In this document: in pieces, positions 1-8,225 of the stretch | How the letters are laid out: each line of letters begins with the position of its first letter | Numbering within the stretch: the first letter of the stretch is position 1 | Assembly: GCF_000518645.1 (NCBI RefSeq) | Contig: NZ_JADZ01000004.1 | Span: 431,936 to 495,935 of the forward strand | Length of the DNA: 64,000 nt | Direction: 5' to 3' | Source: Curvibacter gracilis ATCC BAA-807 | GTDB lineage: Bacteria > Pseudomonadota > Gammaproteobacteria > Burkholderiales > Burkholderiaceae_C | Translations under genes and position numbers: made by a program | The notes under the pieces: model-generated | The model's input: only the letters and a program-made list of their open reading frames with translations | What the model was told of the DNA's origin: nothing | Database searches by the model: none

Positions 1-60
1 GCCTGCACCCGAGCCTGCACCCGAGCCTGCACCCGAGCCTGCACCCGAGCCGCGACCTGA
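1..60. repeat. 12-bp tandem repeat at the window edge
   Basis: Four perfect copies of GCCTGCACCCGA (1-48) are followed by one degenerate copy (49-60). The array continues past the left edge, so the copy number is unknown. Read in frame with the gene covering it, it encodes a Pro-Ala-Pro-Glu repeat. Confidence 0.9.
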
Positions 61-988
61 GCAGGACCTGGAAGTTCCCCCCATTGTGGCCCAGGCGCCG
101 CAGCCTTCTGTGCCGGAATCCGGGCCGACGCTGCCCCTGTCTGCGCCATCGCAAACGGAGGTGTTGCAGACAGAGGTTAGCGATCCGCCCGAGCAGCCCA
201 GCCCGCCTTATGAGACCGTGGTGGACATCTCTTTGCCGGAACAGCCGGTGGTGACGGCACCGCCGTTGCCTTCGCCACCAACGCCAACGCCAACGCCAAC
301 GCCAACGCCAACGCCAACGCCAACGCTGCCTTTGCCTGCGTCCGAACCCACCCCCAAGCGCCCCTTGGGCTTGCTGGCAGGGTTGGCGGTGGCCATGGTG
401 TTGGTGGGTGCCGGTGGGGCCTGGTGGTGGCTGAACCGTTCGCCCGCGCCGGATGCCGGGGCCACACCCGCCGCAGTTTCGCCGGTGTCAGTGCCTGAGC
501 CCTCCGTCGCAGCGCCGGGTTTGGCAGAAGGCACGTCGGCGCCTGCCGAGCCGCCCGCTGCCAACCCGGTGGGTGCTGTGCCGGCGACTGAGGCCCCGGT
601 GTCAGCGGCCGACAATGCGGCTGCTGAAAAGAAGCAACAAGACCAGTTGAAAGCCAGGAAGCAGGCTGAGCAACAGGCGCAAAAGCGGGCCGAAGAGGCA
701 CGGCGCGCCGCGGAGGCCCGTCAGGCCCAGGAGGCCGCCAACCGTGCCGCCGAGCACGAACGCGCGGCTCAGGCGCGTGAGCAGGAGGCGGCCCGCGCCC
801 GGGCCGAAGCGGCCGCGCATGTCCAGCAGGCGCCGACCTGGCAATCCGCGCTGCGCAGCGATCTGGAGGTGTGCAACCGTCAGAACTTTGTGCAGAAGGT
901 GGTGTGCACCGAACAGGCCATCTGGAAGCACTGCCCCGGCCACTGGGGCCAAATCCCTGAGTGCCGCGAAAACCGACGCACGCCCTGA
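2..988 (+). CDS. Partial membrane protein: Pro/Ala-rich linker, one TM helix, coiled coil, C-terminal Cys domain
   Basis: The reading frame is open from the first full codon, so the 5' end lies outside the window; a GTG at 86 is only an internal codon candidate. Order seen: PAPE repeats, a Pro-rich region with a (Pro-Thr)n run, one TM helix (GLLAGLAVAMVLVGAGGAWW), a second Pro/Ala linker, a long charged Ala/Glu/Arg/Gln coiled coil, and a short C-terminal domain with four Cys (CNRQ, VVC, HCPG, PEC). The next two genes on this strand encode zinc-ribbon membrane proteins, so the missing N-terminus may also carry a zinc ribbon; that is inference. The family is not recognised. The coiled coil and C-terminal domain are probably periplasmic. 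Confidence 0.75.
   Translation, partial: PAPEPAPEPAPEPAPEPRPEQDLEVPPIVAQAPQPSVPESGPTLPLSAPSQTEVLQTEVSDPPEQPSPPYETVVDISLPEQPVVTAPPLPSPPTPTPTPTPTPTPTPTLPLPASEPTPKRPLGLLAGLAVAMVLVGAGGAWWWLNRSPAPDAGATPAAVSPVSVPEPSVAAPGLAEGTSAPAEPPAANPVGAVPATEAPVSAADNAAAEKKQQDQLKARKQAEQQAQKRAEEARRAAEARQAQEAANRAAEHERAAQAREQEAARARAEAAAHVQQAPTWQSALRSDLEVCNRQNFVQKVVCTEQAIWKHCPGHWGQIPECRENRRTP
278..325. repeat. Hexanucleotide array (CCAACG)x8
   Basis: Eight perfect CCAACG units lie inside the preceding reading frame and encode alternating Pro-Thr. Gain or loss of one unit keeps the frame and changes linker length by two residues, so slippage here would alter length, not switch the gene off. Confidence 0.9.
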
Positions 989-1072
989 CGCGGACAGCAG
1001 GCCATCTGGCTTGCGCCAGCGGTACCGGCATTCACTGTCAAACCAATTCAAACGATAAGGAGGGGGAAACCC

Positions 1073-2224
1073 ATGAGCGAATCGACAAACCCACGCCAAG
1101 CCAGCACGGGAGGCCTGATGGACCTGCTGTTGCGCTCTGGTGATGCCTTGCAGAACCGCCAGGCGCTGCTGACCCTGGTGGCCACCACCGTGGGCAGCAT
1201 CGTGATCATGATGGCCTGTGTGTCTTCGGGCGTGGGCATTCTGATGGGCCTGGGCGTGCTGCTGACGACCTTGCTGGTCTATGCAGGCTTTTCGGCCACG
1301 GGCATTCAACTGATGGACCAGGCCCAGGGGCTTGAGCCGCGCGGCCTCGTGCCCGCCCTGATGGATGGGCTGTTTGCCGCGGTCAAGCTGTTTGTGTTGG
1401 GCCTGATTGCAGGGGGCGTGGTGCTGTTGGCCCTGCTCGCCCTGGCCCTGGTGCTGTTGATCTGCAAGATCCCGGGGCTGGGCGCCTTGTTGCTGGCACT
1501 GGCTGTACCGGTGTCGGTGCTGGCTCTGGCCTTTTTGTTTGCCAGCCTGTACTTTGCCCTGGCCATGGTGGGCCCGGCCGTGTGGTCAGGGGCCACCATC
1601 AAGGAGTCGCTGGTGATGCTGTGGGGGTTGGCCACCCGCAGGCTGGTCGGCATGGCCCTGGGCATGCTGATGCACACCATGATCATGGGTGTGGTGTCGG
1701 TCATGGTGCTGGGTTTTGTGGTGTGGGCCTCGTTTGTTGTGGGCGGCATGGGCGCCGGTATTCTGAATTTGGGCGGCAGTCTGCTGTCGAAGTTCTTGCC
1801 CTTCGGCGCAGGCGGTTTGGGGGGGGGATTGGGCGGCTCTTTGGGGGGCGACGCCAGCGGCGCCTTGATGGGCTTTGGCTTTGGTTTTGGCATTTTGTTT
1901 GCGCTGATCAGCGCTGGCCTGCTGCTGATGTTCATGCTGGGCCTGAACCGCTTGTTCCTCCACCTCACCGAAGGCTTGAACCTGGATGAAATCACCTCCA
2001 AGGTGAATAGCCAAGTGGAAGCCACACGCAAGAAAGCCGAAGCCTTGCGCGAAGAGGCCCGCCGCCGGGCCGAGGAAGCCCGCCAGCGTCGGGGCAACCC
2101 GCCGGGGGCGGGCCAGGCCACGGGCGCTCCTCAGTTGTCGCTGAGTTGCCCGGAATGCCATGCTGAGATCGAGGCAGGCGACAAGTTCTGCCAGCATTGC
2201 GGCCACGCGCTGGTGGGGGTGTGA
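1073..2224 (+). CDS. Polytopic membrane protein with C-terminal coiled coil and zinc ribbon
   Basis: 383 aa. A strong Shine-Dalgarno (AAGGAGGGGG) precedes the ATG. Residues 20-300 are very hydrophobic with roughly seven to eight TM segments and a Gly-rich stretch. A basic/acidic coiled coil follows (KKAEALREEARRRAEEARQ), then a zinc ribbon, CPEC...CQHC (two CxxC knuckles), at the extreme C-terminus. The ribbon is presumably cytoplasmic. The gene follows the previous one after 84 bp and is followed by another zinc-ribbon membrane gene after 1 bp, so the three are probably one transcript. Function is unknown. The ribbon may bind zinc structurally or mediate contact between the products of this operon. 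Confidence 0.85.
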   Translation: MSESTNPRQASTGGLMDLLLRSGDALQNRQALLTLVATTVGSIVIMMACVSSGVGILMGLGVLLTTLLVYAGFSATGIQLMDQAQGLEPRGLVPALMDGLFAAVKLFVLGLIAGGVVLLALLALALVLLICKIPGLGALLLALAVPVSVLALAFLFASLYFALAMVGPAVWSGATIKESLVMLWGLATRRLVGMALGMLMHTMIMGVVSVMVLGFVVWASFVVGGMGAGILNLGGSLLSKFLPFGAGGLGGGLGGSLGGDASGALMGFGFGFGILFALISAGLLLMFMLGLNRLFLHLTEGLNLDEITSKVNSQVEATRKKAEALREEARRRAEEARQRRGNPPGAGQATGAPQLSLSCPECHAEIEAGDKFCQHCGHALVGV

Positions 2225-2225
2225 C

Positions 2226-3395
2226 ATGGCGGCTTTTTGTCACGAGTGTGGTGCGCCCAGGGCGGCTGACAGTGTGTTCTGTGAGCAGTGCGGCACCTCT
2301 TTGCGGCCGCAGGGGGTGTTGCTGGCCGAGCTCGAGCCGCCGCGGACCCCGCATGCGCCTCGCCCCTCTCCAGGGCCAATCGCCACACCGCGCCGCCCAG
2401 TGCAGCTGAATCAGCGGCTGCTGATCGGTGGGGCCGTCGGCGTGCTGGCCCTGATGCTGGCCGGCGGTGGGGCCTGGTGGTGGCTGACGCCGGGCCCGGC
2501 CACCGAAGCGAAATTGCTGGAGGGCGCGAAGCCCTGGTTGACCGGGGACGGGCTGAAACAGGTGACCCGCCCTTGTCTGCACAACTTCGACTACCAGGCT
2601 TCGCCGGTATCGATCAACCCCGACAACCAGCCCACCCGCGAATGGCTGGATGGTCTGGTCAAGGCCGGCCTCTACCAAGGGCCCGAAACGGTCAGCACGG
2701 GCAACAGTTGGCAACCCCTGCAACTGCGCTATGAGAAGACCGCCAAGGCTGCGACCGCGATTGTGGACAACCGCCTGTGCGCAGCCAGCCGGCTGGAGGT
2801 GCTGGGCCTGGAGTTCAACCCCAAGGCCGAAGAGCACTGGGGCCCCATGCGCATCCAGCGGGGCACGCTGAAGCTGCGCTGGGAAGACCGCGCTGCCTGG
2901 AGCGACTCCGCGCCCTTCAAGTCGCAGTTTGACGGGGAATTCAGTGAGCAGCAGCGGAACCTGCTCTGGGTTGCCCAGGACAAGGGCTGGCGCCTGATGA
3001 CGTCGCAGGAAGAATCCGCCTGGCAGTCAGCGCTCAGGCATCCCCCAGCCGAGGCGAACCAAGGTCTTTCGTCGCTGTTCTCTGGCGGCGACAGCCCTGA
3101 AAAAGTGGCCGAATCGATGCTGCGTGCCATGATGGACCGCGACCTGGACACCATGGCCAAGCTGGCCTACTCGCGAGAGCTGTCGCCTGAGGCGATCCGG
3201 CAGCGGCTTGAGCATGCCCCGGCCCGGCCCAAGAATGCCGAGGTGTTGGACTACGTTCTGGTCACGCGTGTTGCGGGCGACCAGAGCCGTGCAGAGATGG
3301 AGTTGACCGCCCGCATGAAGACGGGTGAAACCCAGTTCCTGACACTGGAGCTGCGCTCCATCAACCACCAGTGGCGCGTGGTCATGGGTTTCTGA
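2226..3395 (+). CDS. Single-pass membrane protein with N-terminal zinc ribbon
   Basis: 389 aa. The ATG one base after the previous stop was chosen because the protein then begins directly with the zinc ribbon CHEC...CEQC (residues 5-26). After a Pro-rich linker comes one TM helix (residues 65-90, ending GGGAWWWL, much like the TM of the first gene in the cluster). The remaining ~300 residues are a soluble, probably periplasmic domain. Close spacing indicates translational coupling with the gene before. Resemblance of the TM segments between the first and third genes suggests they are related by duplication or assemble together. The C-terminal domain is not recognised. Confidence 0.85.
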   Translation: MAAFCHECGAPRAADSVFCEQCGTSLRPQGVLLAELEPPRTPHAPRPSPGPIATPRRPVQLNQRLLIGGAVGVLALMLAGGGAWWWLTPGPATEAKLLEGAKPWLTGDGLKQVTRPCLHNFDYQASPVSINPDNQPTREWLDGLVKAGLYQGPETVSTGNSWQPLQLRYEKTAKAATAIVDNRLCAASRLEVLGLEFNPKAEEHWGPMRIQRGTLKLRWEDRAAWSDSAPFKSQFDGEFSEQQRNLLWVAQDKGWRLMTSQEESAWQSALRHPPAEANQGLSSLFSGGDSPEKVAESMLRAMMDRDLDTMAKLAYSRELSPEAIRQRLEHAPARPKNAEVLDYVLVTRVAGDQSRAEMELTARMKTGETQFLTLELRSINHQWRVVMGF

Positions 3396-3405
3396 AGCCC
3401 AGGCT

Positions 3406-3570
3406 TCAGGCCGGCGGCAGCTTCTTCTGCCGTCGGCAGGCTTCGCTGCAATACAGCACCTGCTCCCAGTTCTTGGCCCAGGCCTTGCGCCAACTCATGG
3501 GGCGGCCGCACACCGTGCAGGGTTTGCTGGGCAGGTGGCTCTTGTTGCCTTTGAAGTCCTGGCGGCTCAT
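3406..3570 (-). CDS. DUF2256 small zinc-binding-type protein
   Basis: 54 aa. The sequence has a CTVCGRP knuckle and a CSEAC knuckle separated by a Trp/Lys-rich stretch (SWRKAWAKNWE), the hallmark of DUF2256. The second ATG of the open frame was chosen, giving the usual family length. It lies 25 bp downstream of the photolyase-like gene on the same strand. DUF2256 genes are commonly found next to photolyase/cryptochrome genes, so a supporting role there is likely, but the biochemical function is not established. Confidence 0.85.
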   Translation of the reverse strand: MSRQDFKGNKSHLPSKPCTVCGRPMSWRKAWAKNWEQVLYCSEACRRQKKLPPA

Positions 3571-3595
3571 GGGCGTTGTCTCCCTTTGTTTCTTT

Positions 3596-5161
3596 TCAAA
3601 ACAGGCTGCCCTGGGCCGGGTTGGCTGAGGGGCGGGGTGGGGCGCGGCGCTGGCGGGTGGGCTGCTTGCCCGTGGGGGGCAGGCCGCTGCGGCGTGAGCC
3701 GTGGCGCGCCTGCACGGCGTCGGCCTCGGCACGGGCGGCCTCGGTCTGGCGCAGGGCGTAGAGGCGGTCTTTGGCGGCTTTCACGGCCGCCTTGTCGTCC
3801 ACCACCGGCGCTGGGTAGTCGTGGCCGATGTGGCAGTGGGCCAGCTGCTGCACGCTGGGCGGCATGGCCCAGGGCTGGGCCAGGTAGGGCAGGGGTACCC
3901 GGGCCAGCTCGGGCACCCAGCGGCGGATGAACAGGCCTTCGGGGTCCTGGTCCAGCGCCTGCTTGATCGGCGAGTAGATGCGCAAGGTGTTGATGCCGGT
4001 GGTGCCGCTTTGCATCTGCAGCTGGCACCAGTGGATGCCAGGTTCAAAGTCGAGGAACTGGCGTGCCAGGAACAGCCCGGTCTCGCGCCAGTGCAGCCAC
4101 AGGTGGTAGCTGGCAAAGCTCACCAGCATGGCGCGCATGCGAAAGTTGAGCCAGCCCGTGGCTTTGAGCGAGCGCATGCAGGCATCCACCATGGGGTAGC
4201 CGGTGCGGCCTTCGCACCAGGCCTCGAAAAGCACCGGGTTCCAGTCACTTTCGCGCAGGCCGTCGCACACCCGGGCCATGTTGCGCCACTCGATCTCGGG
4301 CTCGCTCTCCAGCTTCTGCATGAAGTGGCAGTGCCAGCGCAGCCGGCCGCCAAAGGCCCGCAATGCCGCTGCCGCCCGTGCATCAGGGGCGCTCAGAATG
4401 GCCTGCTCGGTGGCCTGGTGCACGGTGCGCATCGACACCGTGCCAAAGGCCAGGTGCGGGCTCAGCCGGCTGCAGCCGTGTTCGGCGCTCAGCGGGCTGG
4501 AGATCGTGCGCCGGTAGTCGTGGCCGCGCTCGGCCAGAAAGCTGTGCAGCGTGCGCAGGGCCGCCTGCTCGCCGGCAGCTTGCAGGGTTTGCCCCGGGGC
4601 TGGCAGGCCCAGCTCGGCCAGCGTGGGCAAATCGGGTTGCTCGAGTGGGGTGGCGGCTTGAAATCGGCCGGTCAGCCTGAGCCGGGGCGCGTCCATGCGC
4701 GCCTGCCAGCGCTGGGCCCAGCCGGCGCGCTGGCGCAGCCCGCGCACCACCCCGGTCTGTGGAAATTCCTGCCAGCTCACGCCCTGGCCCCGGCACCAGC
4801 GCGCCACGGCCAGGTCGCGCGTGTACGACCAGCCCGGGCCGGTTTCCTCGTGGCTCAGCAGGTGGCTGAAGTGCAGTGCCTGGTGCAGGGTGGCCAGCAC
4901 CTCGGTGGCCGAGCCCACCCGCACCAGCAGGGGCAGCCCATGGGGGGCCAGGCCAGCGCGCAGCTCGGCCAGGCAGCCCAGCGTGAAGGCCACATGGCTG
5001 GGCGAGCACTCCGGGCTGTGCAGCCACTCGGGCTCGAGGATGAACAGCCCCACCGCATTGCCATGGGCCAGGGCTGCCACCAAGGGCGCATGGTCAGCCA
5101 GGCGCAGGTCGCGTTTGAACCACACCAGGGCACGGGATGAAGGCGGGGGCGGGGCAGGCAT
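3596..5161 (-). CDS. Photolyase/cryptochrome-family FAD protein
   Basis: 521 aa starting at MPAPPPP, just before the typical photolyase first strand (ALVWFKRDLR, residues 11-20). The N-terminal Rossmann-like antenna domain spans about 10-140. The helical FAD domain includes SRLSPHLAFG (231-240), EGRTGYPMVDACMR (317-330) and a DPEG-IRRW element near 407-415. The usual photolyase segment around WQW-x-NGG is replaced by DFEPGIHWCQ (371-380), so it belongs to a divergent subfamily. It is either a light-driven pyrimidine-dimer repair enzyme or a cryptochrome-like photoreceptor; sequence alone does not decide. The paired DUF2256 gene supports the family call. Confidence 0.85.
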   Translation of the reverse strand: MPAPPPPSSRALVWFKRDLRLADHAPLVAALAHGNAVGLFILEPEWLHSPECSPSHVAFTLGCLAELRAGLAPHGLPLLVRVGSATEVLATLHQALHFSHLLSHEETGPGWSYTRDLAVARWCRGQGVSWQEFPQTGVVRGLRQRAGWAQRWQARMDAPRLRLTGRFQAATPLEQPDLPTLAELGLPAPGQTLQAAGEQAALRTLHSFLAERGHDYRRTISSPLSAEHGCSRLSPHLAFGTVSMRTVHQATEQAILSAPDARAAAALRAFGGRLRWHCHFMQKLESEPEIEWRNMARVCDGLRESDWNPVLFEAWCEGRTGYPMVDACMRSLKATGWLNFRMRAMLVSFASYHLWLHWRETGLFLARQFLDFEPGIHWCQLQMQSGTTGINTLRIYSPIKQALDQDPEGLFIRRWVPELARVPLPYLAQPWAMPPSVQQLAHCHIGHDYPAPVVDDKAAVKAAKDRLYALRQTEAARAEADAVQARHGSRRSGLPPTGKQPTRQRRAPPRPSANPAQGSLF

Positions 5162-5378
5162 GGGCCGCACTCTAGCGGCTCCCGGCGCGGGGCTGTGGCG
5201 GGCCGCGCAATGCCCCCAGGGTGGGCTCGTGCATGCCCGCCAGCGGGCCTGCTTGTCGCTGCAGCAAGCCACGTGCGCCGTCGTACAGACGCCGCAGGCC
5301 CCTGGGCCGCCCAATGGGTTCAGTCCCCACCGCGCAGGCCTGTGCAGTGGGCCTGCTTTCCAATCTCAGGACGTCATC

Positions 5379-6074
5379 ATGTTCCCTACCCCGCTTTCGA
5401 AGATCTCCGTGGCTGCCTTGCTTTGCCTGGGCGCCTTCACCCTCTCGTCATCTGGCCTGGCACTGGCCCAGGTGGCCGGCAGCACGACCACGATGGACAC
5501 CCATGTCTCAGAAACGACCCAGGTGGCCATGGGCTGGAGCGTCAAGAAGACCCTGATGGGCAAGACGATCTACAACGACGCCGGCGACAAGGTGGGCAAG
5601 GTCGAAGACCTCATCATCGCGCCGGACCGCAATGTGTCTTACCTCATCGTCGGTGCCGGTGGCTTTGTGGGCATCGGCCGCCATGACGTGGCGATTGCCA
5701 TCTCGCAGGTACAGGACAAGGGCGGCAAGCTGGTGCTGCCCGGCGCGACCAAGGACAGCATCAAGGCCCTGCCCGAGTTCACCTACGCCAACGACACCAG
5801 CAAGCGTGACCAGTTTGTGGCTGCCGCCGACCGCGACATCGCCAAGGCCAAGTTGACGCTGAGCGATCTCGAGAAGAAGGCCGGCAATGCCAGCGCCGAA
5901 GCCAAGACCAAACTGGACCTGCAGGCCACCGCCCTGAAGGAAGACATCCAGTCGGCCGAGGCCAAGCTGGCCGAGCTCAAGCAGGCCACGGCCGTGCGTT
6001 GGCGCGATTTTGAGACCAATGTCAACACCGCCACCCAGCGCCTGCGCAAGTCGGTCGACAAGGCCCTGGGTTGA
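5379..6074 (+). CDS. Exported PRC-barrel domain protein
   Basis: 231 aa. A signal peptide (residues 1-30, cleaved near ALAQV) is followed by a PRC-barrel at about 52-135 (DAGDKVGKVEDLIIAPD, SYLIVGAGGFVGIG). A long helical, Lys/Ala/Glu-rich tail with coiled-coil character fills 145-231. The ATG has AGGA about 7 nt upstream. PRC-barrel proteins with a signal peptide are common small envelope or stress proteins in proteobacteria; no enzymatic activity is expected. It stands alone, divergent from the photolyase gene and convergent with the LysR gene. Confidence 0.85.
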   Translation: MFPTPLSKISVAALLCLGAFTLSSSGLALAQVAGSTTTMDTHVSETTQVAMGWSVKKTLMGKTIYNDAGDKVGKVEDLIIAPDRNVSYLIVGAGGFVGIGRHDVAIAISQVQDKGGKLVLPGATKDSIKALPEFTYANDTSKRDQFVAAADRDIAKAKLTLSDLEKKAGNASAEAKTKLDLQATALKEDIQSAEAKLAELKQATAVRWRDFETNVNTATQRLRKSVDKALG

Positions 6075-6161
6075 CGCCTGTCGCCGGCCCCGCTGCATTC
6101 CTCCAACCGCAGCGAGGCGCCCGTGAACCAACTGTGAACGTTGTGGGGCCGGCTGCCGGGC

Positions 6162-7028
6162 TCAGCCCTCGGTGCGGATCTGCTGCAGCAGCCATCGGCG
6201 GAACTCGGTCATGGCGGTGCTGGGGGGGCGGGATTGCAGGCGGGTGAGCCAGTAGCGGCCCTGCGCGATCTGAAGCTCGAAGGGCTGCGCCAGCCGCCCC
6301 TGCTGAAGGTCTGCCGTGAACATCGAGGGCGGCAGCAAGGCCACGCCAAAGCCTTGCACGGCCGCCGATGCCATCGCGAGCGAGGTGTCGAACACGGGGC
6401 CCCGCAGGACCGGGGGCGCCAGCCCGGCCGCCGAAAACCAGCTGGGCCACTCGTCTGCACGGTACGAGCGCAGCAGCGTCTCGTTGAGCAGGTCGGCAGG
6501 GGTGCGCAGCCGCTGGGCGAGCGCTGGCGAGCACACGGGGGTCAGGGGGGCCTCCTGCAAGGGGTCGGCCTGGGTGCCGTGCCAGGAGCCGTCGCCGAAG
6601 CGGATGGCAAAGTCCAGCCCTTCTCCTGCCAGGTTGACGCGGTTGTTGTGCGTCATCAGGCGCAGGTCCACAAAGGGGTGGTCGCGCGTGAAATCGGCCA
6701 GCCGCGGCATCAGCCAGCCCACGGCATAGGTGCCCACGGCCGCCACCGTCAGCGGCTCGCGCAGGCGCCCCTTCTCGAACTGGCTCAGCACCGCCCCCAT
6801 GCGCGTGAATGAATCACTCAACAGCGGCAGCAGGGCCTGACCCTCGTCGGTCAGTGTCAGGCCCCGGGGCAGGCGGCGAAACAGGGGGGCGCCCAGGCGC
6901 TGCTCCAGGTTCTTGACCTGCGCGCTGATGGCCGACTGGGTGACGTTCAGCTCCTGCGCCGCCAGCGTGAAGCTCAGGTGCCGGGCCGACGCTTCAAAAG
7001 CGCGTAGGGCGTTCAATGGAAGGTTCAT
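6162..7028 (-). CDS. LysR-type regulator of the GcvA/AmpR group, divergent to a beta-lactamase
   Basis: 288 aa, full LysR length. The N-terminal winged HTH reads LNALRAFEASARHLSFTLAAQELNVTQSAIS in two halves at residues 5-35, typical of the GcvA/AmpR branch. The C-terminal substrate-binding-like effector domain follows. It is divergently transcribed from a class A beta-lactamase with 95 bp between start codons. This is the standard ampR-bla arrangement, so it probably controls that gene. The inducer, whether cell-wall fragments as in AmpR or something else, cannot be read from sequence. Confidence 0.88.
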   Translation of the reverse strand: MNLPLNALRAFEASARHLSFTLAAQELNVTQSAISAQVKNLEQRLGAPLFRRLPRGLTLTDEGQALLPLLSDSFTRMGAVLSQFEKGRLREPLTVAAVGTYAVGWLMPRLADFTRDHPFVDLRLMTHNNRVNLAGEGLDFAIRFGDGSWHGTQADPLQEAPLTPVCSPALAQRLRTPADLLNETLLRSYRADEWPSWFSAAGLAPPVLRGPVFDTSLAMASAAVQGFGVALLPPSMFTADLQQGRLAQPFELQIAQGRYWLTRLQSRPPSTAMTEFRRWLLQQIRTEG

Positions 7029-7067
7029 GCCCCAGATTTTCTATGGCTTGGCACCCGAAATCATCGT

Positions 7068-7096
7068 TTGTCCTGCCCAACCATCGCGCTTAGCAT
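7068..7096 (+). promoter_or_regulatory. Candidate sigma-70 promoter for the beta-lactamase
   Basis: TTGTCC (7068-7073) and TAGCAT (7091-7096) are separated by 17 bp and lie about 28 bp before the beta-lactamase ATG. The pair is a fair but imperfect match to -35/-10 elements. It sits in the divergent spacer where the LysR regulator would bind. Confidence 0.45.
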
Positions 7097-7123
7097 GCCG
7101 ACACTTTCTCTTCACCCCTTCGA

Positions 7124-8035
7124 ATGAACCGCATGCAAAGACGATATTTCAGCCGCATGGCCCTTGTGTCCACTGCCGCTCTGGCCTCCGGACTGGCCAG
7201 CGCCCAGACCCTGGCAGGGGCTGGCGCTCAGGCCCAACCCCCAGAAAATACGGGCCAATGGCAGGCCCTGGAGCGCGAAAGCCAGGGCCGCCTGGGCGTT
7301 GCGGTGTTCGACACGCAAAGCGGGGCGTGGCTGGGCCACCGGCTCGACGAGCGCTTTGCCATGTGCAGCACCTTCAAGTGGCTGGCCGCCGCCCAGGTGC
7401 TGCGCCGGGTGGACCAGGGCCTGGAGCGCCTGGACCGGCGCATTGAATTCGGCCGCGAGGCGCTGCTGCCCTGGTCGCCCGTGACGGAAAAGCACGCGGG
7501 CGGTGCCGGCATGACCGTGGGTGAGCTGTGCCATGCCGCCATCACCGTCAGCGACAACGCGGCGGCCAATCTGCTTTTGCGCTCCTTTGGTGGGCCCGAG
7601 GGCCTGACCCGGTTTGCCCGGCAACTGGGCGACCCGGTCACCCGCCTGGACCGCTGGGAGCCCGAGCTCAACGAAGCCACCCCGGGCGACCCGCGCGACA
7701 CCAGCAGCCCGCGGGCCATGGTGGAGCTGCTCAGGCAGGCGGTGCTCGGCCCTGCCTTGTCGGCGGGCAGCCGCCAGCAACTGGCGCAATGGCTGCAAGC
7801 CACCCAGACCAACCTCAAACGCCTGGCGGCCGATCTGCCTGCGGCATGGCGGGTGGGCAGCAAGACCGGCACGGGGGCGCATGGCAGCACCAACGATGTG
7901 GGCCTCTACTGGCCGCCAGACCGTGGCCCGATCGTGGTGGCCGTGTTCCTCACGGAATCCAAGGCCAGCCTGGAGGCGCGCGAGGCCGTGATCGCGCAGG
8001 TGGCGCGCCGGGTTCATGAAGGGCGGGTGGGTTGA
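7124..8035 (+). CDS. bla: Class A beta-lactamase (L2/PenA-like)
   Basis: 303 aa. All catalytic elements are present: STFK (Ser82, Lys85), SDN (143-145), EPELN with the general base Glu179 and Asn183, and KTG (247-249). They correspond to Ambler S70, K73, S130-N132, E166, N170 and 234-236. A Cys precedes the catalytic Ser (position 69), but the residue after KTGT is Gly, so the Cys69-Cys238 disulfide of some carbapenemases is absent. The N-terminus has a twin-arginine-like motif (QRRYFSRM) and a hydrophobic stretch, so export may use Tat. The product is a periplasmic serine hydrolase of penicillins/cephalosporins. The closest family by motif context is the L2-type group. An ATG three codons downstream is an alternative start. 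Confidence 0.93.
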   Translation: MNRMQRRYFSRMALVSTAALASGLASAQTLAGAGAQAQPPENTGQWQALERESQGRLGVAVFDTQSGAWLGHRLDERFAMCSTFKWLAAAQVLRRVDQGLERLDRRIEFGREALLPWSPVTEKHAGGAGMTVGELCHAAITVSDNAAANLLLRSFGGPEGLTRFARQLGDPVTRLDRWEPELNEATPGDPRDTSSPRAMVELLRQAVLGPALSAGSRQQLAQWLQATQTNLKRLAADLPAAWRVGSKTGTGAHGSTNDVGLYWPPDRGPIVVAVFLTESKASLEAREAVIAQVARRVHEGRVG

Positions 8036-8225
8036 GCTTTCAGTGCCCGAGGTGATTGCGCTCGTGCCCATCCGATGTGCGTGAGTTCGTGTTGCGTGAC
8101 TTATTGCCTGTTTTGATGCCGTGATGGACCCCGATGCGGGTCATCGGAACACGACTCGTGTACGTTGTGCAAGCAAGGTTTCAAATCGTTTGACGCCCCA
8201 ACCTTGATCACTGCAAAGGACCTCC

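Noticed and set aside
177-1031. Long minus-strand frames opposite the first gene
   Set aside because: They are antisense shadows of a GC-rich repetitive coding region, with no domain features.
3701-5140. 479-codon plus-strand frame opposite the photolyase
   Set aside because: Composition is Gly/His/Gln/Ala-rich without motifs, and the opposite strand encodes a clear photolyase-like protein.
6083-6153. 9-bp inverted repeat GCCGGCCCC/GGGGCCGGC between convergent genes
   Set aside because: The arms are 53 bp apart and no T-run follows, so a terminator call is not justified.
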